A stretch of 64,000 bases of DNA from JAJCYK01 sp965212195 (GCA_965212195.1 CBDBUW010000017.1:620001-684000); one strand, 5' to 3'; shown: positions 1 to 13,623, numbered from the stretch's first letter. Translations and numbers: made by a program. The notes: generated from the sequence alone by a model not told the origin.

Positions 1-68
1 CCTGCCACCACAGTAGGTCATGAAAAACAAACCAACCCCTTCTGTGCGATTTCCTAAAAATTGAAAGC

Positions 69-752
69 ATGCGCCACCTTCCGAATCTGATCACTCTGAG
101 TAACTTGTTTTGCGGCTGTTTGGGGATAGTTTGGGCATTTGCGGGTGAGCTCCACCTTGCAGTTTATATGATCTGGCTGGCCGCAATATTGGATTTTGCT
201 GATGGACTGGTAGCCCGGCTGGTAGGAGTAAGCTCAGAACTGGGAAAGCAGTTAGATTCACTAGCCGATGTGGTTTCATTCGGTTTACTTCCCTCAGTGA
301 TCCTTTATCTGCTGATTATCCAATACTTGCCAAACACCCTATGGCCTTACATGGCGTTTTTAGTGGTGCTTTTCTCAGCACTTCGGTTAGCTAAATTTAA
401 CTTGGACGAAGAGCAAACGTCCGACTTTAAAGGTATGCCCACGCCTGCTAATGCCTTGTTAATTAGCAGTTTCCCTACAATTTTTCGGCAAAATTCAGAA
501 ATTTTACGTCTTGGGTTAGAATCACCAGTGTTTTGGGTGGTGCTTACTGTGCTATTGGCGTATCTTTTGGTGTCGAAAATTCGCCTTTTTGGCCTGAAAT
601 TCAAGAATTTCGGGTGGCGCGACAACCAGTTTCGCTACATATTTCTGCTAATTTCTTTGTTGGCGCTGGTTATTTGGCAGATCAAGGCCATACCCATAGT
701 GGTGTTGGTCTATTTACTGCTTTCAATATGGCGGCAATATCGGCTGAGCTAG
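69..752 (+). CDS. pssA: CDP-diacylglycerol--serine O-phosphatidyltransferase
   Basis: Transfers the phosphatidyl group of CDP-diacylglycerol to serine, the first step towards phosphatidylethanolamine, at the inner membrane. The CDP-alcohol phosphatidyltransferase signature DG-x2-AR-x8-G-x3-D-x3-D is complete at about residues 44-66 (DGLVAR, then G, D and D at the right spacing). The rest of the 227 residues is mostly hydrophobic helices, as expected for a polytopic enzyme of usual length. The ATG at 69 directly precedes the first hydrophobic stretch. The 68 bases before it hold no recognisable gene. Motif and length make the family firm. Serine as acceptor, rather than another alcohol, rests on overall resemblance to Bacteroidota PssA. 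Confidence 0.9.
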   Translation: MRHLPNLITLSNLFCGCLGIVWAFAGELHLAVYMIWLAAILDFADGLVARLVGVSSELGKQLDSLADVVSFGLLPSVILYLLIIQYLPNTLWPYMAFLVVLFSALRLAKFNLDEEQTSDFKGMPTPANALLISSFPTIFRQNSEILRLGLESPVFWVVLTVLLAYLLVSKIRLFGLKFKNFGWRDNQFRYIFLLISLLALVIWQIKAIPIVVLVYLLLSIWRQYRLS

Positions 753-863
753 CGCGTTGAAAAAGTCAGTATTTGTCGGAAATTGATCACTAATGTCCAG
801 GGCATCCAGGAACAAATAAATAGACATCCAAGTTATAATAGGGATCGTTAAAATCGCATAATT

Positions 864-3800
864 GTGCTTCGAAAGCTCGCTACACATTTGCTGACCTTTT
901 TGGTACTCTTGGGTACGAATGGAGGTCAAAATCTTCTGGGGCAATCAGTTCTAGCAACCGGCAATTGGACCAAAATGGCGGTTACTGAATCCGGTATATA
1001 TAAAATAGATTTCAATTGGTTGGAAAGTGCCGGCTTCAATCCCAGCTCACTGAACCCCAGCACCCTCCAAATCTATGGTAAACCCGGGGGAATGTTGCCT
1101 CAAGAGAACAGTGTGTTCCGAGCCAACGACCTTCAGGAGATCGCACTTTACGCCAGTGGCCTGGACGATCAAAGTTTTGACGGGCAGGACTTTCTGTTAT
1201 TCTATGCTCAGGGGCCTCACCAAACTACTCTCAATAACCAGGGAACGCTACTGTACGAAAGGAACCTGTATGCCGATACTGCTTATTTCTTTATTACTGC
1301 AGGTTCTACCGGGGGTGAGCGCATGGAAATGATCCCGGATGAAGGTGATGTACACCCGCCAATAAGCAGCTACCAAGGATTTAGGGTTCATGAAGCAGAT
1401 CTGGAGAATATCCTAAGTTCCGGTCGGGAATGGTACGGGGAGCTCCTGGCAAACGGGGCACCTCAGCAGATCGATTTTTCAGGCGTGCCTGCCTTGGTTG
1501 AAGGAAGCAATATCAAGGTCATTAGCGCCGCGGTTAACCGCAGTGAAAACTCAGGCACATTGAACTATACCATAAACGGCTTGGACCTGGGATCCACAAA
1601 TATTGGCCCAATCGGCTCCGGTACTTACGATCCTCGGGGAGTAAACAATGTAGACACTTTTACTATTAATCAAACGGTCTTAGGAAGCCCCCAGGAGGCC
1701 GAGGTTTCAATTGATTTCCAGAGCAATAGCGGGGGCAGAGCTAATCTTAACTATTTGGTGATACTCTTTGAGGCCAAACTGGAATATACCGGATTGGCAA
1801 TTCAGTTCACATCCCCCCAAAGCACTCAGCAGGCATTATCGACCTTCATTTTGGACAACGCACCTGGCGACCTACTTATTTGGAACACCTCCGATCCCCT
1901 GAGTCCGGCAATCCAGGAATTCGGATTCAGCGGTGACCAGGCCGTTTTTGGGGCAACTTCCAACACTCTGCAGCATTACGCAGCCTTTAGCAGCAGCGAC
2001 GCAATCGCTCCCTTGCTTATGGGTCCTGTGGCCAACCAGGATATTAAGAATTATTCTACACCCGATTTGCTGATCGTAACCAATCCTCAGTGGAGAGCTG
2101 AGGCCGACCGGCTCGCCGCTTTTCGCCAGCAAAATGACCAATTATCCGTCAGAGTGGTGACCCCTCAGGAGATCTACAATGAATTCAGTGCCGGAGCCCA
2201 GGATGTTACAGCGATACGTGATTATGTGCGATATCTCTACGAAAAGGAACCGGTATTGAAGTATTTGTTACTGTTTGGACGTTGCTCATTCGACTACAAA
2301 AACATCACGGAAGACAATACCAATTTTGTACCTACCTACCAGTCCCGGAATTCACTGGATCCCATTTTTAGTCACAATTCCGACGATTACTTTGTCTTTC
2401 TTGACGATGATGAGGGGCAATGGGATGAAAGCCTCTCCGGAGTAGGCGGCCATATTATGGATATCAGTGTGGGCCGGTTGCCGGCGACTAATCTGCAGGA
2501 AGCTCAAATCATGGTAGACAAACTAATCCACTATGCCAGCGATACTGCCACACTGGGCAGTTGGCGGCAGGATATATATTATATCGCGGATGACGGTGAT
2601 TTCAATCTTCATCAGAGAGATGCGGACCAATTAGCTACGCTGGTAGATACTGCCAACCAGGAGTTTAACGTAAACAAGATCTTTTTAGACGCTTTTCCGC
2701 AGGAGCAAACCCCCAATGGAGAAAGTGCGGAAGAGGTGAATAAGAGCATTGATGAGGCCGTAAAAAAGGGCGCCTTGATCATTAATTATACCGGGCACGG
2801 CAGTGAATTTCGATGGGCTGAGGAGACCATTCTAAATCAGAATATGATCAACAGCTGGGATAATTATGACCGTCTGCCTTTCTTCGTTACCGCTACCTGT
2901 GAGTTTGGCAGGCATGATGATCCCAAGCGCATATCCGGTGCCGAACAACTTTTGACCAATCCACAAGGGGGTGCCATTGGTTTGGTCACAACAGCACGAC
3001 CGGTATTTGCCAGCAAAAATTTTATCTTGAATCAGGCCTTCTATGAAGTTGCTTTGGAAACAGATGAAAACGGATACCATACCGTTGGCGATATTTTCAA
3101 GTTCGTTAAAAATGATAGTTATACCATTGTCGCCAACCGAAATTTCGCGCTTTTAGGAGATCCTTCCATGAAGCTGTCGTACCCTCAGAATAAGATAGTC
3201 ATTTCCAGTATCCAAAAGAACCAGCAGATACCCGGTGATACCGTGGAAGCCTTAAGTTTGGTAAAGCTCACCGGTGAAGTTGTTGATGCCGGTGGTACTA
3301 CACTATCCTCCTATCAAGGCACCACAGAAGTGACTGTTTTTGATAAGGAAACTATTTCTGAGACCCTAGGAAGTGACGGAGGGCGTGTTTTTACCTTTAA
3401 GGAGCGGAAAAATGTCATATTCCGTGGTCTGGCTTCTATTGAGCAGGGTACTTTTCAAATAGAGTTTGTAGTGCCTAAAAACATCAACTACCAGGTTGGG
3501 CAAGGCAAGATTAGTCTTTATGGGGTAAATCAAAGCGGTACTATGGATGCCGGAGGTGCTACTATTTCATTTGTGATTGGCGGCAGCAACAAAAACGCTC
3601 CGGTGGATAATACCCCACCTGAGATCTCGTTATACATGGATGATACCAGCTTTAAAAGTGGGAATTCCACAGGAAAAAACACCATGCTTTTAGCCCGATT
3701 AAGCGACCAGAATGGAATAAATATCAGCAATACTGGATTTGGGCAGGACATCACCGCCTCCTTGAATGATGATGACCCTATTGTATTGAATGATTTCTAT

Positions 3801-4265
3801 CGAGCTGATGTAGATAGTTACCAAAGCGGGTGGATCAACTATCCTGTTACCGATCTGGTCGAGGGTAATTACACTTTAAATTTAAAAGCATGGGATGTAT
3901 ACAATAATTCTAATGAGGCCGCGTTAGACTTTGTGGTCGTAGAGAATCCGGCATTAGCACTGCATAGGGTATTTAACTATCCCAATCCTTTCAGGGAGTC
4001 TACCATTTTTCAAATAGACCACAATCAAGCGGGGTCCCCTTTAGAGGTCGCTATTTTTATTTATAACCAGAAAGGACAGTTAGTGCGCACGATTATTAGA
4101 GTATTTGACAACAGTCCGTCAACCATAGAAGATATTTCTTGGGAGGGAACCGATTCCTTTGGAACCCCTTTAAGAAGTGGATTATATCTATATAAGGTGA
4201 TTGTTAGATCAGCGACCAACGGTGATAAAAGTGAAGAATATAGAAAACTGGTATTAATAAAATGA
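864..4265 (+). CDS. porU: PorU-type C25 cysteine peptidase, type IX secretion system sortase
   Basis: PorU is the gingipain-family (C25) protease at the cell surface that cuts off the C-terminal signal of type IX secretion cargo and attaches the cargo to anionic LPS. The protein has 1133 residues. The chosen start is GTG at 864, which opens a signal peptide of about 27 residues. The catalytic pair is visible: His near residue 645 in N-Y-T-G-H-G-S and Cys near 679 in T-A-T-C-E-F-G. The C-terminus (about 1045-1133) resembles a type A sorting domain, with N-Y-P-N-P-F and L-R-S-G-L-Y-L-Y-K-V; PorU is known to keep this domain. The next gene, porV, overlaps by 4 nt (ATGA), which suggests translational coupling, and PorU and PorV work in one complex. 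Confidence 0.93.
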   Translation: MLRKLATHLLTFLVLLGTNGGQNLLGQSVLATGNWTKMAVTESGIYKIDFNWLESAGFNPSSLNPSTLQIYGKPGGMLPQENSVFRANDLQEIALYASGLDDQSFDGQDFLLFYAQGPHQTTLNNQGTLLYERNLYADTAYFFITAGSTGGERMEMIPDEGDVHPPISSYQGFRVHEADLENILSSGREWYGELLANGAPQQIDFSGVPALVEGSNIKVISAAVNRSENSGTLNYTINGLDLGSTNIGPIGSGTYDPRGVNNVDTFTINQTVLGSPQEAEVSIDFQSNSGGRANLNYLVILFEAKLEYTGLAIQFTSPQSTQQALSTFILDNAPGDLLIWNTSDPLSPAIQEFGFSGDQAVFGATSNTLQHYAAFSSSDAIAPLLMGPVANQDIKNYSTPDLLIVTNPQWRAEADRLAAFRQQNDQLSVRVVTPQEIYNEFSAGAQDVTAIRDYVRYLYEKEPVLKYLLLFGRCSFDYKNITEDNTNFVPTYQSRNSLDPIFSHNSDDYFVFLDDDEGQWDESLSGVGGHIMDISVGRLPATNLQEAQIMVDKLIHYASDTATLGSWRQDIYYIADDGDFNLHQRDADQLATLVDTANQEFNVNKIFLDAFPQEQTPNGESAEEVNKSIDEAVKKGALIINYTGHGSEFRWAEETILNQNMINSWDNYDRLPFFVTATCEFGRHDDPKRISGAEQLLTNPQGGAIGLVTTARPVFASKNFILNQAFYEVALETDENGYHTVGDIFKFVKNDSYTIVANRNFALLGDPSMKLSYPQNKIVISSIQKNQQIPGDTVEALSLVKLTGEVVDAGGTTLSSYQGTTEVTVFDKETISETLGSDGGRVFTFKERKNVIFRGLASIEQGTFQIEFVVPKNINYQVGQGKISLYGVNQSGTMDAGGATISFVIGGSNKNAPVDNTPPEISLYMDDTSFKSGNSTGKNTMLLARLSDQNGINISNTGFGQDITASLNDDDPIVLNDFYRADVDSYQSGWINYPVTDLVEGNYTLNLKAWDVYNNSNEAALDFVVVENPALALHRVFNYPNPFRESTIFQIDHNQAGSPLEVAIFIYNQKGQLVRTIIRVFDNSPSTIEDISWEGTDSFGTPLRSGLYLYKVIVRSATNGDKSEEYRKLVLIK

Positions 4266-5491
4266 TTAACTTTGCATTCTTTAAGCATCTCAATATGCGT
4301 GGGATATACCAACTTATAATTATAATATTAGCGATACTGGCTGGGAGCAGTAGTAAAAGCTACGGACAGTTTGTGGGACAAGATACCACCAGTCGGGTAA
4401 TTACCACGGCAGTGGGATTTTTGACTATAACACCCGATGCCCGAGTAGCTGGTATGGGTGAAGCCGGGGCTGCCATAAGTCCCGATGTAAATGCAATATT
4501 CTGGAACGCCGGGAAATTAGCCTTTGTGGAGCAAGAGTACGGCTTTTCTTTGAGTTACACCCCTTGGCTAAGTAAGATTGTCGACGATATGTCCATTTCT
4601 TACCTTTCCGGTTATTATAAGCTGTCGGACGATCAGGCAGTGGGCCTGGAACTGCGATATTTTGATTTAGGTGATATTGACCTCTTTAATGTCATTGGAG
4701 ATCCTACGGGAAGTGTGAGACCTCGTGAATGGGCCATTGGAGGTACTTACAGTCGAAAGTTGAGTGAAAATTTAGGTATTGGTGTGAGTCTTAGATTCAT
4801 TCACAGTAATCTAACACAAAATATTGCGTCATTAGGTAACGACAATAAGCCAGGTACTTCAGTAGCTGGTGATATTGCAGTATATTATCAAAAAGATATT
4901 GAAGTAGGAGCCACCACTTCAAACCTGGCTTTCGCTGGTTCCATTACAAATATTGGAGGCAAGATCTCTTATCTAAATGATGAAACAAAAGATTTCCTCC
5001 CAACCAATTTAAAGCTTGGGACCGCCTTCAAAACCAACTTCGACGCCTATAATACCATTACTTTGGCCTTGGATTTCAATAAGCTGATGGTACCTACCCC
5101 TCCCATCTATGAAACGGATGAAAATGGACAAATAGTGATAGATCCAAATGGGGATCCTGTTATTTTGGACGGAAAAGATCCTAATAGGGGCGTGATCTCT
5201 GGGATGTTTGGCTCTTTTGCCGACGCGCCCGGAGGATTTAGTGAAGAAATGCAGGAATTCATGATCTCTTTCGGAGCTGAGTATTGGTATAATCAGATCT
5301 TTGCCGCGCGAGCCGGATATTTTTATGAGCATGAAAAGAAAGGAGACAGAAAGTACTTCACGGTAGGACTAGGCTTCAGGTATCAGGTGTTTGGAATTGA
5401 CTTCGCTTATTTGATACCCACCACCCAGGAGCATCCATTGGCGGAAACCCTGCGCTTTTCTTTACTTTTCAACTTCGACAATTCCAATTAG
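4262..5491 (+). CDS. porV: PorV, outer-membrane shuttle/barrel protein of type IX secretion
   Basis: PorV is a FadL-like 14-strand outer-membrane barrel that collects cargo from the Sov translocon and presents it to the PorU sortase. It overlaps the porU stop codon by 4 nt. Starting here gives 409 residues. An in-frame ATG at 4295 would give a tidier signal peptide (M-R-G-I-Y-Q followed by a run of isoleucine and leucine, ending near Y-G-Q), so the true start may be 33 nt further in. The early P-D-A-R-V-A-G-M-G-E-A-G motif is typical of PorV/PorQ proteins, and alternating strands run to the aromatic C-terminal end. The conserved porU-porV order supports PorV over the paralogue PorQ. Confidence 0.92.
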   Translation: MINFAFFKHLNMRGIYQLIIIILAILAGSSSKSYGQFVGQDTTSRVITTAVGFLTITPDARVAGMGEAGAAISPDVNAIFWNAGKLAFVEQEYGFSLSYTPWLSKIVDDMSISYLSGYYKLSDDQAVGLELRYFDLGDIDLFNVIGDPTGSVRPREWAIGGTYSRKLSENLGIGVSLRFIHSNLTQNIASLGNDNKPGTSVAGDIAVYYQKDIEVGATTSNLAFAGSITNIGGKISYLNDETKDFLPTNLKLGTAFKTNFDAYNTITLALDFNKLMVPTPPIYETDENGQIVIDPNGDPVILDGKDPNRGVISGMFGSFADAPGGFSEEMQEFMISFGAEYWYNQIFAARAGYFYEHEKKGDRKYFTVGLGFRYQVFGIDFAYLIPTTQEHPLAETLRFSLLFNFDNSN

Positions 5492-5510
5492 GTTTATTTA
5501 GAGGCACTCA

Positions 5511-6773
5511 ATGCTTAACAGGTCATTACCGCCTCCTTCCTATGCCGTTGATCAGGTCAATTTAATTGAGGCGGTTCCCTTTAAACTGGACAATGGGGTA
5601 CCCGGTCACTATATTAACGCCGGTGCTCAACCGGTAATCAGGCTGGAGTTCATATTTAATGCCGGAAAAAAATACCAACAATTGCCTGGCGTCAGCTACT
5701 TTACGGGGAAGATGTTACAGGAAGGCACCGCAACCTGGAACGCCAAAGAGCTGAACTCCACCTTTGACAGTTTAGGAGCGTTTCTAGAGGTTGTTCCGGG
5801 GTTCGACTATATAACCGTTACCATCCATCATTTAACCAAGCATCTCCAGCAATTGCTGCCGGTTATCAAAGAGATCCTTTACCAGCCTCTTTTAGGGTTA
5901 GAGGAACTAAACAACCTCAAGCAAATCAAATACCAGCAGCTGCAAGTAGATCTCCAACGAAACAATTTTGTTGCATCACGAGAATTTCGAAAAATACTGT
6001 TCGGCGAAGATCACCCTTATGGTAGAAATCTCGACCTCGAGTCTATCAAGACGATACAAAATCAACACTTAAAGGCTCATTTTGATCAGTATATGAGCGG
6101 AGATTATCAAATAATTGCCAGCGGCCAAATAAGTGAGGCACAAATTGATCTTATCAACCAATCTTTGGGTGAGGAGCCTTATGATACCATTACCGCTTCT
6201 CCACAAATACCCATAAGTTATCGGGAACAAGAAGTGTTGATTGAAAAAGAAGACAGCATGCAATCTTCCATCCGGGTGGGAATGCCCACAATTTCCCGGG
6301 ATCATGAGGATTACTGGAAGTTAGCGGTGGTAAATGAAATTCTAGGTGGGTATTTCGGCTCCAGGCTTATGAAAAATATCCGGGAGGAAAAAGGGTATAC
6401 CTACGGAATTCACTCCGCACTTTCGCATTTGAACGACCACAGCATGTTCTTTATCGGTACAGAAGTAAAGAAAGCGTACCGCGCTCATACCATTTATGAA
6501 ATTCACAGGGAAATTAAGAAGCTGCAACGTGATTTAATTGAGTGGGAAGAGCTGCAAACCGTAACCAATTACATGGCGGGGGCATTTGCATCGGAAGTGG
6601 ATTCGCCATTTGCCATAGCCGACAAGTTCAAGACTTTGCACTTCAGTGGATTAAACTATAGCCATTATGGTGATCTGTTCGATACCTTAAAAACTATAAC
6701 TCCTCATGAAGTGTTAGAGGTTGCAGGCAAATACCTAGATCCACAAAAGTTCAGCAGTGTAGTAGTGGGTTAG
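5511..6773 (+). CDS. M16 family peptidase-like protein lacking the zinc-binding motif
   Basis: A 420-residue two-domain M16 (insulinase/processing-peptidase) fold. The N-terminal half has the usual M16 opening (L-D-N-G-V then R-L-E-F-I-F-N-A-G). The expected HxxEH zinc motif is replaced: the aligned stretch reads V-S-Y-F-T-G-K-M-L-Q-E-G-T without His or Glu ligands. The C-terminal half keeps the R/Y-type substrate-binding segment (E-E-K-G-Y-T-Y-G). It therefore resembles the non-catalytic partner of an M16 pair. No signal peptide is evident. It follows porV by 19 nt and probably shares its transcript. Its last 4 nt overlap the convergent lipoprotein gene. Function is unknown; it may bind peptides or partner an active M16 encoded elsewhere. 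Confidence 0.8.
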   Translation: MLNRSLPPPSYAVDQVNLIEAVPFKLDNGVPGHYINAGAQPVIRLEFIFNAGKKYQQLPGVSYFTGKMLQEGTATWNAKELNSTFDSLGAFLEVVPGFDYITVTIHHLTKHLQQLLPVIKEILYQPLLGLEELNNLKQIKYQQLQVDLQRNNFVASREFRKILFGEDHPYGRNLDLESIKTIQNQHLKAHFDQYMSGDYQIIASGQISEAQIDLINQSLGEEPYDTITASPQIPISYREQEVLIEKEDSMQSSIRVGMPTISRDHEDYWKLAVVNEILGGYFGSRLMKNIREEKGYTYGIHSALSHLNDHSMFFIGTEVKKAYRAHTIYEIHREIKKLQRDLIEWEELQTVTNYMAGAFASEVDSPFAIADKFKTLHFSGLNYSHYGDLFDTLKTITPHEVLEVAGKYLDPQKFSSVVVG

Positions 6774-7225
6774 ATCTTTACTTCATCATGGTGGTCAATA
6801 GGCACTTTAAAGGTAATGCCTGCAGCTTTCATTTTTATAAATCCTATATAGTGCACTTCCAACTGACCTTTGCTTATGATGGTCATCAGGCCTGAAAGCA
6901 GATTATCATAAACATCATTGGGGGCAAAATCCACCACCAAGGGGACTTCAAATTCAGCGTTGGCCGGCACTTCAATATCACCTGTTTGGTTAACTTTCCC
7001 CACTGCTTTTTCATTTACGGTTACCGATACATTTATTTCTTTAACCGTGACTTTAATGCCATTAGGGTTATGTAGTATAGCTTCTCCTCCCAAGGTTACC
7101 TTTTCATCGGAAAATTCCTTTACATCCAGGCTCTTAATCCTGACGAACTCCGGCTGCTTGGGTTTCGAACAACTGCACAACCACAAGCATATTAAGAGCA
7201 GGTTAAGCACTTTAAACAATTTCAT
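6770..7225 (-). CDS. LEA-type-2-like small lipoprotein
   Basis: A predicted lipoprotein of 151 residues from the ATG at 7225. The N-terminus M-K-L-F-K-V-L-N-L-L-L is followed by a lipobox ending in C-S-C-S-K. The rest looks like a late-embryogenesis-abundant (LEA14/WHy) domain: an N-P-N-G motif in the middle, alternating beta strands, and a phrase like N-A-E-F-E-V-P-L-V-V-D-F. An in-frame start at 7252 would only add residues ahead of the signal peptide. Upstream, CAAAAGTA at 7281-7288 reads TACTTTTG on the minus strand and fits a Bacteroidota -7 box, though I see no clear -33 box. Role is unknown; LEA14-like lipoproteins are thought to help desiccation or envelope stability. Confidence 0.75.
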   Translation of the reverse strand: MKLFKVLNLLLICLWLCSCSKPKQPEFVRIKSLDVKEFSDEKVTLGGEAILHNPNGIKVTVKEINVSVTVNEKAVGKVNQTGDIEVPANAEFEVPLVVDFAPNDVYDNLLSGLMTIISKGQLEVHYIGFIKMKAAGITFKVPIDHHDEVKI

Positions 7226-7552
7226 CTTACTAATAACGCTATTTTCCAGCAAAATTTACTCAGGATGTAATGAAAAGCCGCAAAAGTAATCTTGACGGTT
7301 GACGGGACAGGGCAATAGTGCTAGGTATACCTATGAAAACAAGCCGTCATTTTGTGGCTCTTTGGTTTTATTGCTTTAAGCCAGGGGTGCCCCCCACCCA
7401 CCCATTATTAAGTTACCCATGGAGGGTGTCAGCCGTGGAGATCAGCGGAAAATTATTTTTACGGGGGGCTGATCTTAACATGGCTAATCGCCAATAGCCC
7501 ATCTCCAATCATTATGGGGGGGGCGTTCTTCTAGACCACTGAGGGCCTAAAC
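7226..7552. other. Intergenic stretch downstream of the rRNA operon
   Basis: No credible gene is seen. The stretch holds the probable promoter of the lipoprotein gene (box at 7281-7288). It also holds a perfect 8-bp inverted repeat (AGATCAGC at 7439-7446 and GCTGATCT at 7468-7475) and runs of G and C such as those near 7387-7402 and 7514-7523. The G/C runs make strong secondary structure likely. What it does is not apparent. Confidence 0.5.
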
Positions 7553-7586
7553 AAAAAAAAAGAGTACCACCATGAGCGGTACTCTT
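7553..7586 (-). terminator. Intrinsic terminator of the rRNA operon
   Basis: Read on the minus strand, a 9-bp stem (AAGAGTACC paired with GGTACTCTT, 9-nt loop) is followed directly by a run of eight T. It sits about 15 nt past the 3' end of the 5S gene, where the ribosomal transcript should end. Confidence 0.85.
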
Positions 7587-7599
7587 CTTCTAATAAAAT

Positions 7600-7708
7600 C
7601 TGGCGACGACCTACTCTCCCACCGGTGAAGGCAGTACCATCAGCGCTACCGGGCTTAACTGCTCTGTTCGGAATGGGAAGAGGTGGACACCGGTGCTATA
7701 GTCACCAT
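7600..7708 (-). rRNA. rrf: 5S ribosomal RNA
   Basis: The minus strand carries conserved 5S segments, including CCATTCCGAACAG and AGCGCTGATGGTACTGC. The two ends pair (TGGTGAC with GTCGCCA), which sets the boundaries to within a few nucleotides. It is the last gene of the 16S-Ile-Ala-23S-5S operon. Confidence 0.95.
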
Positions 7709-7796
7709 AAGACCTTTGCCTGTCCAAGGGGACAGACCCAATACTTTTGACGTGTTGTCACAGAATAGAAAAAACGAAAGTGCGCACCAGATAAAT

Positions 7797-10712
<2,916 letters not shown>

Positions 10713-10894
10713 ACGATTTACCTCGTGCTCTTTCTTTTTTTTCTACTCTGTTAAACAACATGTCAATGAACTTTTAATTGCCCCTTACAGTATCATCACT
10801 CAAACGGGTCGGCTAACCCTGGTGATCATACCCGGCAATCTGGTGGAGCATATCCCGCCACAGGCGGATAAACTCCGTCGAACTGCTTTCGACG

Positions 10895-10971
10895 TGGTGG
10901 AGAATATCGGAGTCGAACCGATGACCTCCTGCGTGCAAGGCAGGCGCTCTAGCCAGCTGAGCTAATTCCCC
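10895..10971 (-). tRNA. tRNA-Ala (TGC)
   Basis: A 77-nt cloverleaf in the 16S-23S spacer with anticodon TGC within CCTTGCACG. The acceptor stem GGGGAAT pairs with ATTCTCC (one G-T wobble), and the TTCGACTCC T-loop region is present. The 3' CCA is encoded in the DNA, unlike in the neighbouring tRNA-Ile. Confidence 0.97.
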
Positions 10972-11029
10972 GGTTCACAGCGTCTCTGTGAGTGGGGGTG
11001 GGCGGGTGGTTCCCCCCGCACAAACCCAG

Positions 11030-11103
11030 TGGGCCTGCGTGGACTCGAACCACGGACCTCTACATTATCAGTGTAGCGCTCTAACCACCTGAGCTACAAG
11101 CCC
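11030..11103 (-). tRNA. tRNA-Ile (GAT)
   Basis: A 74-nt cloverleaf in the rRNA spacer with anticodon GAT in CACTGATAATG. The acceptor stem GGGCTTG pairs with CAGGCCC (one wobble) and is followed by discriminator A. The next bases are CTG, so CCA is not encoded and must be added after transcription. Confidence 0.97.
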
Positions 11104-11243
11104 CTGTTTCTCGGACTTGAATCGGCTCAAGCCCCCTTGTGTGCAATATCGTTGAGCAACTGAATGAAAAATAACAACCAGGCCTGTAACAACACCTCTT
11201 CTTACTGGTAGGGTGCAGCAAGCTGCGCCCCACTAGCGTCTCT

Positions 11244-12768
<1,525 letters not shown>

Positions 12769-13099
12769 TATAACTTAAACGAAGTGTCGTCGCTGGCCCT
12801 TTTCTTAAAATTGACTTAGTCATTTCTAAGCGGTTGCTATCTTTCATTACTCAGTCACTCAATGAACTTTCTGGACCCTAAGGGCCCTTCGTGTAAAACC
12901 TCCGGAAAAGCTCCCCAGGTCATACCCGCTTGGACGGTCTTTCCCTTCAAGCGGATGCAAAACTAACCCCTTTTTCCCACTCCCACAAACTATTTTTTTA
13001 TTTATTTTTTATCCCTGCTGCATGCGACCTGTTTCTCTCCTGTTACACACTCCATTTACTCCTGTAAAACCACTAGCCTCTACCCTAGAAATCCGCTCT
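12769..13099. other. rRNA operon leader and upstream A/T tract
   Basis: About 180 nt of rRNA leader (12769-12950) precede the 16S gene, as usual for RNase III processing and antitermination. Upstream of the promoter boxes lies a T-rich tract on the plus strand (12991-13010), A-rich when read with the operon, which may serve as an upstream element. No gene is seen between the promoter and the DUF2480 stop at 13100. Confidence 0.6.
12958..12989 (-). promoter_or_regulatory. rRNA operon promoter, Bacteroidota consensus
   Basis: On the minus strand a -33 TTTG (12986-12989) is separated by 20 nt from TAGTTTTG (12958-12965), a perfect TAnnTTTG -7 box. Transcription should start near 12951, about 180 nt before the 16S gene. 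An A-rich tract lies just upstream, as is common in strong rRNA promoters. Confidence 0.75.
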
Positions 13100-13618
13100 C
13101 TAAGTGCTTCTGGGCCGCTTATACAGGGGTACTGTACTACAAGGTTCGCCATACATTAACGAACTTACTACGCTCCGCAGCAAACGGATTATTTCCACAT
13201 AGGCGTATTCTGGGACCGGATAGTTGCCACAACCTTTTACGATTACCTTGGCGTCCCGGTATTCTTCCAAAGGGATCCTCTCCAGGGCTTTTTGAAATAA
13301 GCTTTGTTCCAGGGCTGCCAAATCGCCAAAAACAAAATGATGGGCATAGGGTTCCAGAGCCACCGCAACCAGCATGTAAGCCCAGGTGGGCACGATCGCA
13401 TCAGCGGTGCATACAATGGAAATATTCTGATCTTGATATTGACTCCAATCATGATCAGTCACAAATATTCTGAAGTCCTTCTCCTTTAAGATAAGGCCCT
13501 GAAAAAGATGCTCCTTGATATCCCAAACTACTCTTTGTCCCTGGTGATAATACTTTTCCAGGTCAAGGGTAACCAACGAACTATTGGCCACACGATTTAC
13601 TATGGGTTTTTCATCCAT
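13100..13618 (-). CDS. DUF2480 family protein
   Basis: A 172-residue soluble protein of the DUF2480 family, which is largely confined to Bacteroidota. I recognise the typical opening (I-V-N-R-V-A-N-S, L-V-T-L-D-L-E), the L-F-Q-G-L-I-L-K-E-K-D-F-R segment, and the A-D-A-I-V-P-T-W-A-Y-M-L core, with a V-K-G-C-G-N-Y-P-V-P motif later. No signal peptide, membrane helix or known catalytic site is visible. It starts 5 nt after the tsaB stop codon and is probably co-transcribed. Its molecular function is unknown. Confidence 0.88.
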   Translation of the reverse strand: MDEKPIVNRVANSSLVTLDLEKYYHQGQRVVWDIKEHLFQGLILKEKDFRIFVTDHDWSQYQDQNISIVCTADAIVPTWAYMLVAVALEPYAHHFVFGDLAALEQSLFQKALERIPLEEYRDAKVIVKGCGNYPVPEYAYVEIIRLLRSVVSSLMYGEPCSTVPLYKRPRST

Positions 13619-13623
13619 GGTAT

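Noticed and set aside
1..68. The end of a preceding gene
   Set aside because: Too little sequence to show a reading frame with support; no stop codon context or motif was convincing.
7385..7405. A possible G-quadruplex on the minus strand (GGGTGGGTGGGGGG)
   Set aside because: The last two G runs have no clear loop between them, and its place downstream of the rRNA terminator gives no functional argument.
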